A stretch of 64,000 nucleotides of DNA from Agromyces marinus (GCF_021442325.1 NZ_CP087879.1:1-64000); one strand, 5' to 3'; numbered from the stretch's first letter, positions 45,261-55,340 are shown. The notes: generated by a model not told the origin, from the letters alone. A program made the numbers and translations.

Positions 45261-46229
45261 GTGAGCGACCTCGCCACCGGTGAGCGGATGCCGCAGGCTC
45301 AGCCTGCGGCATCCGCCCCCGCTCACACCCCGCGGCGCGAGTCCGCCTGGCGGCGCCGCGACCGACGCTGGGGGTACGTCTTCGTCGGGCCGCAGCTGTT
45401 CGGCATGGGCCTGTTCGTCGTGCTGCCCTTCGCGGCGAGCCTCGTGCTCGCGTTCGCGAGCTGGGACGGGCTCGGCGAGCTGAGCTGGGTCGGCCTGGCC
45501 AACTTCTCGGCGCAGCTCCAGGACGAGCTGCTGTGGCGATCCGTCCTGAACACCCTCATCATCGCGGCCGTCACGGTGCCGATCGGGCTCGGCCTCGCGG
45601 TCGTGATCGCCGTCGCACTCGAGCGGCTCAAGACGCGCACGCTCTACCTGATCCTGTTCTTCGCGCCCGTCATGACCTCGACGGTCGCGGTCGCGATGAT
45701 CTGGCAGCAGATGTTCCGCGCCGACGGGGTGCTCTCCACGACGATCGCCAACGTGTTCGGCATCGCCCCGCCCGACTGGCTGCAGGACCCGAAGCTCGCC
45801 CTCCTCGCGGTGTGCATCGTCGCGATCTGGGCCTCGCTGGGCCTCAACGTCGTGATCTTCCTCGCGGGCCTCCAGAACATCCCGCCGTCGGTCATCGAGG
45901 CGGCGCGCATCGACGGCGCCGGCGCGTGGCGGCTGTTCACCGCCATCCGCTTGCCCCTGCTCTCGCCGATCGTGTTCTTCTCGTCGGTCGTCGCGTTCAT
46001 CTCGTCGTTGCAGACCTTCGACATCGTCTACGTGCTCGTCTCCAACGCCGGGCCCGACAACGCGACCCGCACGATCGTGTACCACATCTACGATCTCGGC
46101 TTCGGCCGGTTCGAGTTCGGCCCGTCGAGCGCCGCGAGCATCATCCTGCTCATCCTCACGCTCATCATCACGGCCATCCAGTTCGGCGCACAGAAGCGCT
46201 TCGTGCACTACGAGGACGGCGCATCATGA
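45261..46229 (+). CDS. Sugar ABC transporter permease 1a (MalF-like)
   Basis: A 322-residue permease with six membrane helices starting at GYVFVGPQLFGMGLFVVLP and the ATPase-coupling EAA motif EAARIDGAGAWRLFTAIRLP near residues 213-232. It starts with GTG right after the binding-protein stop and overlaps the next permease by ATGA. No ATP-binding gene is in the operon, so a shared MsiK-like ATPase is expected elsewhere. Confidence 0.93.
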   Translation: MSDLATGERMPQAQPAASAPAHTPRRESAWRRRDRRWGYVFVGPQLFGMGLFVVLPFAASLVLAFASWDGLGELSWVGLANFSAQLQDELLWRSVLNTLIIAAVTVPIGLGLAVVIAVALERLKTRTLYLILFFAPVMTSTVAVAMIWQQMFRADGVLSTTIANVFGIAPPDWLQDPKLALLAVCIVAIWASLGLNVVIFLAGLQNIPPSVIEAARIDGAGAWRLFTAIRLPLLSPIVFFSSVVAFISSLQTFDIVYVLVSNAGPDNATRTIVYHIYDLGFGRFEFGPSSAASIILLILTLIITAIQFGAQKRFVHYEDGAS

Positions 46230-47167
46230 CGATCGCGAACCCCCGACTGATCGACGGCACGCAGGACCCGCCGACCGACTCGACGGTCGCGCTCAGCGCG
46301 CCCGGGCACCGCCCGTCGGCGCAGCGGACCGGCGCGGGCCGGCGCCGAGCGACCAAGGTCGTGCTGCACGCGCTGCTCATCCTCGGCGGCATCTCGATGG
46401 TGTTCCCGTTCGTGTGGATGCTGCTGACCTCGTTCAAGACGCTGCCGCAGCTCCTGCAGGACCCGCTGGCCTTCGTGCCCTCGCCGTGGACGTTCGAGAA
46501 CTACGCCGAGGCGTGGAACGCGGTGCCGTTCGGCCAGGCCTACGTCAACAGCATCTACATCGCCGCACTCGTCGTGGTCGGCACGCTCATCACGGCCTCG
46601 ATGGCCGGGTACGCGTTCGCCCGCATCCGGTTCCGCGGCGCGAAGACGCTGTTCATCGTATTCCTCGCGACGCAGATGATCCCCGCGCAGGTCACGCTCA
46701 TCCCGTTCTACCTGCTCATGACGCAGCTCGGCTGGGTCGACTCGCACCTCGCGCTCATCGTGCCGGGCATGATGGCGAACCCCTTCGCCGTGTTCCTCAT
46801 GCGCCAGTTCGTGCTGTCGCTGCCGAAGGAGCTCGAGGAGGCGGCGCTCGTGGACGGCGCCGGGCGGTGGCGGATCTTCTGGAGCGTCGTGCTGCCGAAC
46901 CTCAAGCCCGGACTCGCAGCGCTCAGCATCATCACCGCGCTCAGCGTGTGGAACGCGTTCCTGTTCCCCCTCGTGCTGCTGAATACGCCCGACCTGTTCA
47001 CCGTGCCGCTCCTGCTGACCTCGTTCCAGGGCCAGTTCGGCTCGATCAACTACGGGCTCGTGATGGCCGCGTCGGCGATCTCGACGATCCCGATGCTCAT
47101 CGTGTTCGTGATCGGGCAGCGCCGGATCCTGAACAGCATGGCCGCGTCCGGGCTGGGTGGCCGATGA
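46226..47167 (+). CDS. Sugar ABC transporter permease 1b (MalG-like)
   Basis: A 313-residue permease with a long polar N-terminus, six membrane helices and the EAA loop EEAALVDGAGRWRIFWSVVL near residues 206-225. ATG 46226 overlaps the preceding stop, and its own stop overlaps the glycoside hydrolase start, so all are co-translated. Confidence 0.93.
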   Translation: MTIANPRLIDGTQDPPTDSTVALSAPGHRPSAQRTGAGRRRATKVVLHALLILGGISMVFPFVWMLLTSFKTLPQLLQDPLAFVPSPWTFENYAEAWNAVPFGQAYVNSIYIAALVVVGTLITASMAGYAFARIRFRGAKTLFIVFLATQMIPAQVTLIPFYLLMTQLGWVDSHLALIVPGMMANPFAVFLMRQFVLSLPKELEEAALVDGAGRWRIFWSVVLPNLKPGLAALSIITALSVWNAFLFPLVLLNTPDLFTVPLLLTSFQGQFGSINYGLVMAASAISTIPMLIVFVIGQRRILNSMAASGLGGR

Positions 47168-48891
47168 GCGCGATCGGCGCGCGGGAGCGCGCGGTGGTGG
47201 GGCGAGCGGATGCCGCGGCCGCCGCGGCACGCGCAGGCGAGCACCTCGACCTGATCCGGGCCCCGTTCACGCTGCCGCGCTCGCGCATCCTGGTGTTCCG
47301 CGACGGCGATCGCCTGCGCGTGCACACGTCGGAGTACGAGCGGGGGCTCGAGGAGTGCGTCGTGCTCGACACGCTCCTCGTGCGCGATGCAGCGGGTGCC
47401 CCGCTCCCCGTCACGCGGGTGCTGCCGCATGCGATCGAGCTCGGCGACGGTGCGGCGACGATCACGTTCGCCGGGATGTCGGCGCTCAGCATCGGCGCGC
47501 CGGACGGCGACGCGTCGACGCAGCTCGCCGTCGACTGGGTCGCCCGGCCGGGGGAGGCGAGGCAGTCGCTGCCGCTCGGCGGGCGGCACGCGGCATCCGT
47601 TCTCGTCTCGGTGGCAGCCGACCGCACGGTCGACCTCGCGCCGTCCGGCGACCACTCCGCACACCTCGACGCGACCCGGCGGACCTGGCTCGACTGGTTC
47701 GCGAAGTGCCCGGTCGTGCGGGAAGACCTCGCCGGCATGGCGGCGTTCTGCTGGTGGGTGCTCGGCGGGAACATCGTCGAACTGCCGCAGCTCGGCGATG
47801 CGCGCGCGGTCGTCCCGTCGAAGATCGGCTACGTCGGCCTCTGGCAGTGGGACGCCTACTTCATCGCCGTGGGCCTGCGCCACGGCGACCCCGAGCTCGC
47901 GCGTGAGCAGCTCGACCTCGCGCTGCGGTTCCCGACCCCCGACGGGCAGCTGCCCGACGTCGTGCACGAGCACGGGGTGCTCGCCTCGAGCGACGACCTG
48001 CCCGTCTCGGACCGCGACAACCTCCGCCGCGCCGGGTCGGCCGTCGCCGACCCCGACGTGCCCGTGCCGCTCACCAAGCCGCCGCTGACGGCGTGGGCGC
48101 TGCGGAAGGTGCTCGAGGTCGAAGCCGCCGACGATTGGGCGCGCGGGCACCTCGACGTGCTCCGTCGGTCGCAGGACTGGTGGTTCGAGCACTCCGACCT
48201 CGACGGCGACGGGCTGCCCGAGTACGGGCACCCGTACTCCTCCGGGCTCGACGACAGCCCCGTCTTCGACGGGCCGCTGCCGACGACGACGCCCGACCTC
48301 GCGGCGTACCTCGTCCGCCAGGATCTGGAGCTCGCCGAGCTCGTCGAACAGCTCGGGGTCGAGGGTGCCGAGGCGGCGGCATCCGCTCACCGTGGGCGCG
48401 CTGCGCGGACCCTCGACCGGCTGCTCACCCTGTGGGACGACGATCGCGGGGCGTTCCGGTCGCTCGCGGCGGGCCGCCCCGTCGCGAGCGACACCGTCGT
48501 CGGCCTCATGCCGCTGCTCACCGGAGCACTGCCGAGTGGGATCGTCGACCGGCTGGTCGCGGCCATCGAGGACCCCGAGCGATTCGCAACGCCGTGGCCG
48601 ATCCCGACGGTCGCCGTCGGCGACCCCGACCACTCGCCGCAGCGCATGTGGCGCGGGCCCGTCTGGGTCAACACGAACACGCTCGTCGCCGAGGGGCTGG
48701 CCCGGTCCGGCCACCCCGAGCGAGCCAGGCGGCTCGCCGAGCGCACCGTCGATCTCGTGGTGCACGGCGGCGGCCCGCACGAGTATTTCGACCCCACCAC
48801 GGGCGAGCGCGCACGCACCGCGACGACCGCGTTCGGCTGGTCGGCCGCCCTGTTCATCGACCTCGCGGTGGCGCTCTCGGCTGAGGGCTGA
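47164..48891 (+). CDS. MGH1/GH63-like (alpha/alpha)6 glycoside hydrolase
   Basis: A 575-residue cytoplasmic protein. The C-terminal 400 residues have features of the GH63/GH37-like clan: YVGLWQWDAYFIAVGLRHG near residues 220-238, GLPEYGHPYSSGLDDSPVFD with the catalytic acid region, and QRMWRGPVWVNTNTLVAEGL near residues 495-514. The gene overlaps permease 1b by ATGA, so it probably cleaves the imported sugar inside the cell. The exact activity (alpha-glucosidase, mannosylglycerate hydrolase, or other) cannot be told. Confidence 0.82.
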   Translation: MSAIGARERAVVGRADAAAAAARAGEHLDLIRAPFTLPRSRILVFRDGDRLRVHTSEYERGLEECVVLDTLLVRDAAGAPLPVTRVLPHAIELGDGAATITFAGMSALSIGAPDGDASTQLAVDWVARPGEARQSLPLGGRHAASVLVSVAADRTVDLAPSGDHSAHLDATRRTWLDWFAKCPVVREDLAGMAAFCWWVLGGNIVELPQLGDARAVVPSKIGYVGLWQWDAYFIAVGLRHGDPELAREQLDLALRFPTPDGQLPDVVHEHGVLASSDDLPVSDRDNLRRAGSAVADPDVPVPLTKPPLTAWALRKVLEVEAADDWARGHLDVLRRSQDWWFEHSDLDGDGLPEYGHPYSSGLDDSPVFDGPLPTTTPDLAAYLVRQDLELAELVEQLGVEGAEAAASAHRGRAARTLDRLLTLWDDDRGAFRSLAAGRPVASDTVVGLMPLLTGALPSGIVDRLVAAIEDPERFATPWPIPTVAVGDPDHSPQRMWRGPVWVNTNTLVAEGLARSGHPERARRLAERTVDLVVHGGGPHEYFDPTTGERARTATTAFGWSAALFIDLAVALSAEG

Positions 48892-48950
48892 GCGCGACCG
48901 CATCCCGGCCGCGCCATCCACCGCGGCACCGATCCCGACGAAGGAGTCAT

Positions 48951-50255
48951 ATGAAACGCCCTGCCCTGCTCGTGCCCGTCGCCGCGATCGCCCTGCTCTC
49001 GGGCTGCGCGATGGGCGGCACCGGCGCCCCGGCGACCGTCGCGCTGGACTCGGACGCCGCACCCGCCGGCGAGATCACCGTCTGGTCGTGGGATGTCGCG
49101 GCGACCGCCCTCGACCGGCTCGGCGACGAGTTCGAGGCCGAACACCCGGGAACGACGGTGAACGTCGTCGACGTCGGGTACGACAACGCGTACGACAAGC
49201 TGTCCGTCGGCCTCCAGGCCGGGAGCGGGCTGCCCGACGTCGTCACGATCGAGACCGACCGCGCCCCCGGCTACATCAACGAGTTCCCCACCGGCCTGGT
49301 CGATCTCACCCCGGTTCTCGGTGACGACGAGGCCGACTTCGACCCGTTCAAGTGGGCCGCGCAGTCCGACGCTGACGGTGCGCTGAAGATCGCACCGTGG
49401 GACTCGGGCACGGTCGGGTTGTTCTATCGAACCGACTACTTCGACGAGGCCGGCGTCGACCCCGCCTCCATCGAGACCTGGGACGACCTGGTCGCGGCCG
49501 GCGAGCAGATCCAGGCGAAGACCGGACGCACATTGCTCTCGCTCGACGTCGCCACCGGCGGCGGCTTCCAGATGCTGCTTCAGCAGCAGGGGCAGGGGCT
49601 GTTCGATGAGGACGGACGCATCACCGTCAACTCACCCGAAGCGGTCGAGGCGCTCACGCTGCTCAAGACCTTGAACGAGAAGGGACTGCTGAAGAACGTC
49701 AAGGGCTGGGACGGCCGGGTCACGTCGGCGAAGGACGGCGACTCCGCGGTCACCCCCGAGGCCGTGTGGTGGATCGGCACGCTCCTCGGCGATGCACCCG
49801 AACTCGCGGGCTCCTACAGGGTGACGGAGCTTCCCGCGTTCGATGAGGGCGGTGCTCGCACCTCGAACAGCGGGGGTTCGGGGCTCGCGGTGCCGGCTCA
49901 GGCGAAGAACCCGGACCTCGCGGCGGCCTTCGTCGCGTTCGCGCTCGCCGATGCAGACAGCCAGGCGTCGATGATGGTGAACGAGGGCCTCTTCCCCTCG
50001 TACCTGCCTGCGCTGCAGAACGAGTACTTCACCGAGCCGCAGGACTACTTCGGTGGACAGCCCGTCTACCAGCTGTTCGCAGAACAGACCGCCAACATCC
50101 CGCCGATCACGTTCACCACTGACAACGCCGAAGCGAGCGATATCGTCGCCAACGCAGTCGTCGCGGCGGTACTGAACGGTGCCGACCCGCAGCAGGTCCT
50201 CGACGATGCGGCCGCGCAGATCGCCACGGCGACCGATCGCGAGATCGCCGAGTAG
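48951..50255 (+). CDS. Sugar ABC transporter substrate-binding lipoprotein 2
   Basis: A 434-residue solute-binding protein with signal peptide and lipobox IALLSGC-AMGG near residues 13-21. It opens ITVWSWDVAATALDRLGDEF and has DVVTIETDRAPGYINEF and GLFYRTDYFDEAGVD. A good ribosome-binding site GAAGGAG precedes ATG 48951. It starts a second importer set 59 bp after the hydrolase, so read-through from the upstream operon is possible. Confidence 0.92.
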   Translation: MKRPALLVPVAAIALLSGCAMGGTGAPATVALDSDAAPAGEITVWSWDVAATALDRLGDEFEAEHPGTTVNVVDVGYDNAYDKLSVGLQAGSGLPDVVTIETDRAPGYINEFPTGLVDLTPVLGDDEADFDPFKWAAQSDADGALKIAPWDSGTVGLFYRTDYFDEAGVDPASIETWDDLVAAGEQIQAKTGRTLLSLDVATGGGFQMLLQQQGQGLFDEDGRITVNSPEAVEALTLLKTLNEKGLLKNVKGWDGRVTSAKDGDSAVTPEAVWWIGTLLGDAPELAGSYRVTELPAFDEGGARTSNSGGSGLAVPAQAKNPDLAAAFVAFALADADSQASMMVNEGLFPSYLPALQNEYFTEPQDYFGGQPVYQLFAEQTANIPPITFTTDNAEASDIVANAVVAAVLNGADPQQVLDDAAAQIATATDREIAE

Positions 50256-50257
50256 TC

Positions 50258-51214
50258 ATGTCCACGACCTCGCGCGAGCGCGAGCAGGGTACGACGACGG
50301 CGCGCGGAACGAGGCCGACGGGCCCGCCTTCCGCGCCCGCTCGCTCCCGGACGCTGGGGCGGAGGCTCCAGCGTCCGGGGGCGTGGTTCGCGCTCCCGGC
50401 CGCCGTACTCCTCGTCCTGTTCTTCGCGTACCCGCTCGTCACCTCGCTGTGGCAGAGCTTCTTCGCCACGTCGGCCGGGACCTCCACCTGGGTCGGCTTC
50501 GACCAGTACGCCCGGCTCTTCGAGGATCCGCTGATCGGCAAGAGCCTGTTCAATGCCGGCGTCATCCTCGTCGTGCAGGTGCCGCTGATGATCGCCCTCG
50601 CGGTCGGGCTTGCGTACCTGCTCAACCAGTCGTGGCTCCGCTTCCGGTCGGGGTTCCGACTACTGACCTTCCTGCCAGCTGTCACCACCCTCGTCGCATA
50701 CGCGGTCGTGTTCCGGGTGATGCTCTCGACCGACGGCGGGGCGGTGAACCAGCTCCTCGCGCTGTTCGGCGCGGCGCCCATCGATTGGCTCAACAATGAA
50801 TGGTGGGCCCGCGTTGCTCTCATCGCCGCGATCACGTGGCGCTGGACCGGCTACAACATGGTCATCATCCTGGCCGGGCTTCAGTCGATCCCCGGCGAGC
50901 TGTACGAGGCGGCGCGCATCGATGGCGCGGGCCGCTGGCAGATCTTCACGAAGATCGTCATCCCGCAGCTGCGCCCGGTGCTGATCTTCACCACCGTCAC
51001 GTCGACGATCGGTGCGTTGCAGCTCTTCGACGAGAACTGGATCCTCACCGAGGGCGGCCCGAATGATGCCACCCTCACGCCGGTGCTCTACCTGTACAAG
51101 GTCGGGTTCCGGCAGTTCGACTTCGGCTACGCCTCGGCGATCGCCTGGCTCCTCGTCGTGTTGACCGCCGTCATCGCGTTCATCCAGTTCCGACTCATGA
51201 GGGAGAAGCCGTGA
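50258..51214 (+). CDS. Sugar ABC transporter permease 2a (MalF-like)
   Basis: A 318-residue permease: basic N-terminus, six helices (first WFALPAAVLLVLFFAYPLVT) and the EAA loop YEAARIDGAGRWQIFTKIVI near residues 216-235. It begins 2 bp after the binding-protein stop and overlaps the next permease. Confidence 0.94.
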   Translation: MSTTSREREQGTTTARGTRPTGPPSAPARSRTLGRRLQRPGAWFALPAAVLLVLFFAYPLVTSLWQSFFATSAGTSTWVGFDQYARLFEDPLIGKSLFNAGVILVVQVPLMIALAVGLAYLLNQSWLRFRSGFRLLTFLPAVTTLVAYAVVFRVMLSTDGGAVNQLLALFGAAPIDWLNNEWWARVALIAAITWRWTGYNMVIILAGLQSIPGELYEAARIDGAGRWQIFTKIVIPQLRPVLIFTTVTSTIGALQLFDENWILTEGGPNDATLTPVLYLYKVGFRQFDFGYASAIAWLLVVLTAVIAFIQFRLMREKP

Positions 51215-52119
51215 CCGCGACCTCCGCCCTGATCTCCGTCGACCCGAGCGCGGCCGATCCGCGCGATTCCGGCAGCCCGGCCCGGCGGCGTTCGGCGTTC
51301 GCCAGTCTTGTGATGCGCGCCCCGGTGTACCTGGCGCTCCTGGCGGCGAGCGTGCTCGCGATGCTTCCGTTCGCCTGGATGGTGATCGCGTCGACGCACA
51401 AGACGTCCGACCTGTTCGTCACCCCGCTCCCGGTGCTGCCGGGGGCGGAACTGTGGGCGAACCTCGCGCGCCTGCAGGAATCGGTGAACTTCAGCCAGGT
51501 CATGCTCAACAGCCTCGCGATCGCCGTGATCTACACCGTGTTCTCGTCGATCGTGAGCATCATGGCGGGGTACGGGCTCGCCACGTATCGTTTCCGCGGT
51601 CGAGGCGTCTTGCTCGCCGTCGTGCTCGTGACGATGATGATCCCGATGCAGGTGCTCCTCGTGCCGCTCTTCCAGATGATGGCGAGCGCAGGCTGGATCG
51701 ACAGCTACCAGGCCGTCATCCTTCCGTTCCTGGCGAATGCGTTCGGCATCTTCCTCATGCGGCAGGGCTTCCTCGACTTCCCGGTGACGCTCATCGAGGC
51801 CGCCCGCATCGATGGCGCCGGCGAACTGCGAACGTTCTACCGCATCGTGCTGCCGATCGCGCGCCCGCAGATCGCGGCGCTCGTGATCTACACCTTCATC
51901 AGCCAGTGGAACTCGTTCATCTGGCCGTTGCTGATGCTCAACACCGAGGACAAGTACACCGTGCCGGTCGCGCTGAACACGATGATCGGGATGTCGCGGG
52001 TGGACTACTCCGGGCTGATGCTCGGGTCGCTCCTGGCGACGCTGCCGCTCATGCTGCTGTTCCTGGTCTTCCAGCGGCAGTTCGTTGCGGGCCTGCTCGG
52101 CGGCGCGGTGAAGGGGTGA
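51211..52119 (+). CDS. Sugar ABC transporter permease 2b (MalG-like)
   Basis: A 302-residue permease with six helices and EAA loop IEAARIDGAGELRTFYRIVL near residues 194-213. The start is GTG 51211, overlapping the preceding stop. The last 90 bases reappear with six changes at 62296-62385. Bases 52120-52282 downstream show no gene. Confidence 0.94.
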   Translation: MTATSALISVDPSAADPRDSGSPARRRSAFASLVMRAPVYLALLAASVLAMLPFAWMVIASTHKTSDLFVTPLPVLPGAELWANLARLQESVNFSQVMLNSLAIAVIYTVFSSIVSIMAGYGLATYRFRGRGVLLAVVLVTMMIPMQVLLVPLFQMMASAGWIDSYQAVILPFLANAFGIFLMRQGFLDFPVTLIEAARIDGAGELRTFYRIVLPIARPQIAALVIYTFISQWNSFIWPLLMLNTEDKYTVPVALNTMIGMSRVDYSGLMLGSLLATLPLMLLFLVFQRQFVAGLLGGAVKG

Positions 52120-52282
52120 GGCGGCAAGACACAGATGGGACGGCCGCCCGCACCGCCGACCCTGACCTATCCGCGCGACCTCTGAGGAATTCAACCGGCG
52201 CGTAGCCGCGACGACCCCGACGTCGTTGTTCGATCGGTCAGCTTTGCGTTCGACGAGCCGGCGATCGTTCCGCTGGGTCGCG

Positions 52283-53401
52283 TCACGGCACCCGCAGTTC
52301 AGTGATCGGTTCGCGGCGCGCGGCGGCGAGCGCCGGTAGCACGGCTGCGACGACGGCGACGCCGACGGCGAGGACACTGACGCCGAGGGTGTACGGCCAA
52401 CCGGGGGAGGGATCACCAGTGACCGCGAGCGCTATGAGCGCGGTGGTCGCGCCCACGGCGGCGCCGATGGCAGCCAGCATTGCCGTCTGCGTCAGCAGCA
52501 GTCCGATGATGAGCGCCTGGCTCGCGCCGAGCGCACGGCGGCGCCCGAAGTCCTTTCGCCGCAGCATCACGATGCCATAGAGGATCGCGGCGGCGAGTAC
52601 AGTCGTGAGCGCGAGGATGCCGATGGTCAGCGAACGGCCGAAGGTGCCGAGCTGACCCTCGATGAGCGCGCGGAGCGTCGCAAGGTCTTCGCTCGTTTGC
52701 ACCGTGACCTTGCTCGGGTCGGCGACGCCGAGCACGCTCGTCACCGCCTGCGACACCGGGGCCACGAGGTCGGGGCGTTCGGCGATGATAACGAGCACGC
52801 TCACGGGTCCTGTTGACGTCGGGGGTTGTGGTGCGATGAGCACGGGCTCGAGGAACGCCAGGTGATCGGGCACGGTCGCGGTGCCGACGACCGAGTATCC
52901 GTGGCCGCCGGGGGCGACGACTTGGCCCAACCGGTCGATGAGTCCGAGGTCGTCGACGGCCGCGGTCGAGGCGTAGGCGACGTCGCCTGTTCCTGGCAGA
53001 GGTTCGGGGAGGGCGAGCTCGTCCCAGTCGGTGCCGTAGGCGAGTCGAAGTGGCACGCGGGTCCCGCCGTGGAACGCCGCGTTCTGAACGTCGGTCGCAA
53101 GCCCGAAGGCGCCGGCCCACTCGATCCCATCGAGGTTGGCGATTCGACCGAGCACACTTGCGTCGAGCTCTGCGCCCGATTCGGCACGGACGACGATCGA
53201 GCGTGTGCCCTCGGAATCGATCGACGCGATCACCGACTGTTCGGCGCCGACCGTGCGACCGGAGGTGAGCAGCACGGCTGCACACATGCCGGCGATCATG
53301 ACGATCGTAAGGATGCTGGCGACCGGTGCCGCGAGCGCCGAGGCACCGGCTTCGCGGATGATCGCCCAGAGGCGGGTCACAGTTCGATCCGCCGATCGCA
53401 T
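52283..53401 (-). CDS. FtsX/MacB-like permease of the peptide-locus exporter
   Basis: A 372-residue membrane protein: one N-terminal helix (ASILTIVMIAGMCAAVLLTS), an extracellular domain of about 190 residues, then three helices with RRKDFGRRRALGASQALIIG, the FtsX-family motif, and C-terminal ALAAARREPITELRVP. It overlaps the ATPase gene by 25 bp. With the adaptor and ATPase it forms a MacAB-like tripartite exporter adapted to a single-membrane cell. The likely cargo is encoded divergently. Confidence 0.87.
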   Translation of the reverse strand: MRSADRTVTRLWAIIREAGASALAAPVASILTIVMIAGMCAAVLLTSGRTVGAEQSVIASIDSEGTRSIVVRAESGAELDASVLGRIANLDGIEWAGAFGLATDVQNAAFHGGTRVPLRLAYGTDWDELALPEPLPGTGDVAYASTAAVDDLGLIDRLGQVVAPGGHGYSVVGTATVPDHLAFLEPVLIAPQPPTSTGPVSVLVIIAERPDLVAPVSQAVTSVLGVADPSKVTVQTSEDLATLRALIEGQLGTFGRSLTIGILALTTVLAAAILYGIVMLRRKDFGRRRALGASQALIIGLLLTQTAMLAAIGAAVGATTALIALAVTGDPSPGWPYTLGVSVLAVGVAVVAAVLPALAAARREPITELRVP

Positions 53402-54018
53402 CGTGCGACGAGCGCGGGGTCGTGTGTGACGACGATCGCGGTGCCGCCCTCGCGGGCGTGTTCGTGCAGGGCGCCGACGACGATGTCGGACGAGGCGGGG
53501 TCGAGGTTGCCCGTAGGCTCGTCGGCGAGCAGCACCCGCGGTCGGCCGAGCAGCGCTCGGCAGATTGCGATGCGCTGGGCCTGCCCGCCCGACACCTGGC
53601 CGGGCTTGGCTGTACGGCGCAGACCGACGCCGAACTGCTCCATCAGTTCTTCTGCCCGCCGAGTTGCGCCCGAACGGTCGCCGCCGCGGTACATCACCGT
53701 CTCGAGGATGTTGTCGAGCACGGTTCGTGATGGATCGAGCGCGGCGTCCTGGAAGACGAACCCGAAGTCACCAGCGCGTAATGCCGCCCGTCGGGCATCG
53801 CTCAGCGAGTGTACCGGTGCGCCGTCGAGGAGTACTTGGCCTCCGCGTGGTTTCAGCATGAGGCCGAGCAGGTAGAGGAGAGTCGATTTGCCGCGCCCCG
53901 AGGGGCCGGTGACGGCGACGACCTCGCCGGCATCGAACCGGGCCGACCAACGTTCGACGAGGGGCGTGTGCGGGTCGTAGCGGAACGAGAGCTCGTCGGC
54001 CGTGAGGATGGCGGTCAA
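53377..54018 (-). CDS. ABC transporter ATP-binding protein of the peptide-locus exporter
   Basis: A 213-residue ATPase with Walker A GPSGRGKST, Q-loop FQDAALDPS, signature VSGGQAQRIAICRALLG, Walker B VLLADEPTGNLD and H-loop VVTHDPAL. I chose TTG 54018 because it overlaps the adaptor stop (TTGA) with GGAG upstream and gives the usual N-terminus; no ATG or GTG start is better placed. Confidence 0.88.
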   Translation of the reverse strand: MTAILTADELSFRYDPHTPLVERWSARFDAGEVVAVTGPSGRGKSTLLYLLGLMLKPRGGQVLLDGAPVHSLSDARRAALRAGDFGFVFQDAALDPSRTVLDNILETVMYRGGDRSGATRRAEELMEQFGVGLRRTAKPGQVSGGQAQRIAICRALLGRPRVLLADEPTGNLDPASSDIVVGALHEHAREGGTAIVVTHDPALVARCDRRIEL

Positions 54019-55181
54019 CCTGCGGCTCCGGCGTCGGCCGGCACCCGAACCCGAAGCCCGGCCGCGGCGCCCTCGATCACCGACATGCCCTGCGCCGACG
54101 CGAGCACCGTGACCTCGTGGGTCACGCCCTCGTCGTCGATCACCGAGACGGTGCCGTCGGCAGCCGAGAGCAGAGCGGCCGACGGTGCGACGACACCCGA
54201 CACGGTGGCCTGGGTGATGATGCGCGAGTTCAGGAGGCTCTCGCCGGTCACCGGCACGAGGTCGCATTCGTCGCCGCAGACAGGTCCGCCGGCGCCTTCG
54301 AGCGTGACGACGACGATCTCCGACGATTCGGGGTCGGGCTCTTGGCCGGCGACGACCGCGGTCCACGACGCGTCCTCGATGCCGAGTTCGACCGGGGTGC
54401 CCGCGGGCATGGCGGCCGCCTGTTGTGCCGTCACCGGAATCGTGAATACCGGCGCTTCGGCGAGCCCGGAGACGGCAGCCTCGCCGCCGGCGAGCGTCGC
54501 GCCGCGGTAGACGATCTCACGGTCGAGTGACACCCGGCCGGGCAGCGCGGGCACGAACACGAGGTCGCCCGCCTGCACGATGCCGTCGTCGTCGATGCCG
54601 AGGGAACGCTGCCAGTCACGCACCGCCTGCTCGGTCGCCCCGCCGAACTCGCCGTCGGAGACACCCGAGTAGAAGCCGAGTTCGGTGAGCATCAGCTGCA
54701 GCTGCTTCACGTCGGCGCCCTCGGTGCCACGCGCCACTGCACGGAACGCGGGCGTGGCGCCCTCGGCGACGACGACCGGGCGGAGGTCGACCGAGTACAG
54801 CACGTCGCCGGCCTCCACCTCGTCGCCGGGTTTCACCGACACCGAGGTCACCGTGCCGATCGCCTGGTTCGTGCCGGCGGGCACCTGCGGCCACTTCGCG
54901 ACCGTATTCAGCGAGACCGACGAACCGACCTCGCCGACGACGAGTTCTGCGTACGTGTACGGGGTCGCCGCGAGCACGTCATCGGGCGGGGCGAACACCG
55001 CGGATGCCGCCCACCCGACGGCCGCCCCGATCGCGAGCACCGCGATGCCGCCGACGAGGAGCTTGGGCCAGCGGCGTGTATGAGCCTGAGGCGCGATAGG
55101 AGTCTCGAGAGCGAGCGGCTTGGGCGCCTCGTCTCCAGCATCGGGCGCGGTACTCGGCCTCGTGGCGCTTGCACTGGACAA
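54015..55181 (-). CDS. Membrane-anchored adaptor with peptidoglycan-binding domain (MacA/HlyD-like)
   Basis: A 388-residue protein with an N-terminal membrane helix (LLVGGIAVLAIGAAVGWAAS near residues 41-60). A biotinyl-lipoyl-like segment follows (GTVTSVSVKPGDEVEAGDVL), interrupted by a peptidoglycan-binding_1 domain around residues 145-185 (VKQLQLMLTELGFYSGVSDG, then ATEQAVRDWQRSLGI). Beta-barrel-like segments end the protein. The wall-binding insert suggests the exporter is docked on peptidoglycan. TTG 55181 is the apparent start, following GAAGGTG; a later start would remove only the disordered N-terminus. Confidence 0.85.
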   Translation of the reverse strand: MSSASATRPSTAPDAGDEAPKPLALETPIAPQAHTRRWPKLLVGGIAVLAIGAAVGWAASAVFAPPDDVLAATPYTYAELVVGEVGSSVSLNTVAKWPQVPAGTNQAIGTVTSVSVKPGDEVEAGDVLYSVDLRPVVVAEGATPAFRAVARGTEGADVKQLQLMLTELGFYSGVSDGEFGGATEQAVRDWQRSLGIDDDGIVQAGDLVFVPALPGRVSLDREIVYRGATLAGGEAAVSGLAEAPVFTIPVTAQQAAAMPAGTPVELGIEDASWTAVVAGQEPDPESSEIVVVTLEGAGGPVCGDECDLVPVTGESLLNSRIITQATVSGVVAPSAALLSAADGTVSVIDDEGVTHEVTVLASAQGMSVIEGAAAGLRVRVPADAGAAG

Positions 55182-55340
55182 CCTGGCACCTTCGCTTCGT
55201 TGCTGATCTGTTTGGCAGCTTGCTTCGCCGTGGGGCGACTCCGTTGTGGGTGATAGTACGACGACTTGGGGTTGAGAGCATACCGCTTGACCCGATTGTT
55301 ATCCCCTGAGGAGCATTGCGCCTCTGCGAAGTAAAATACC

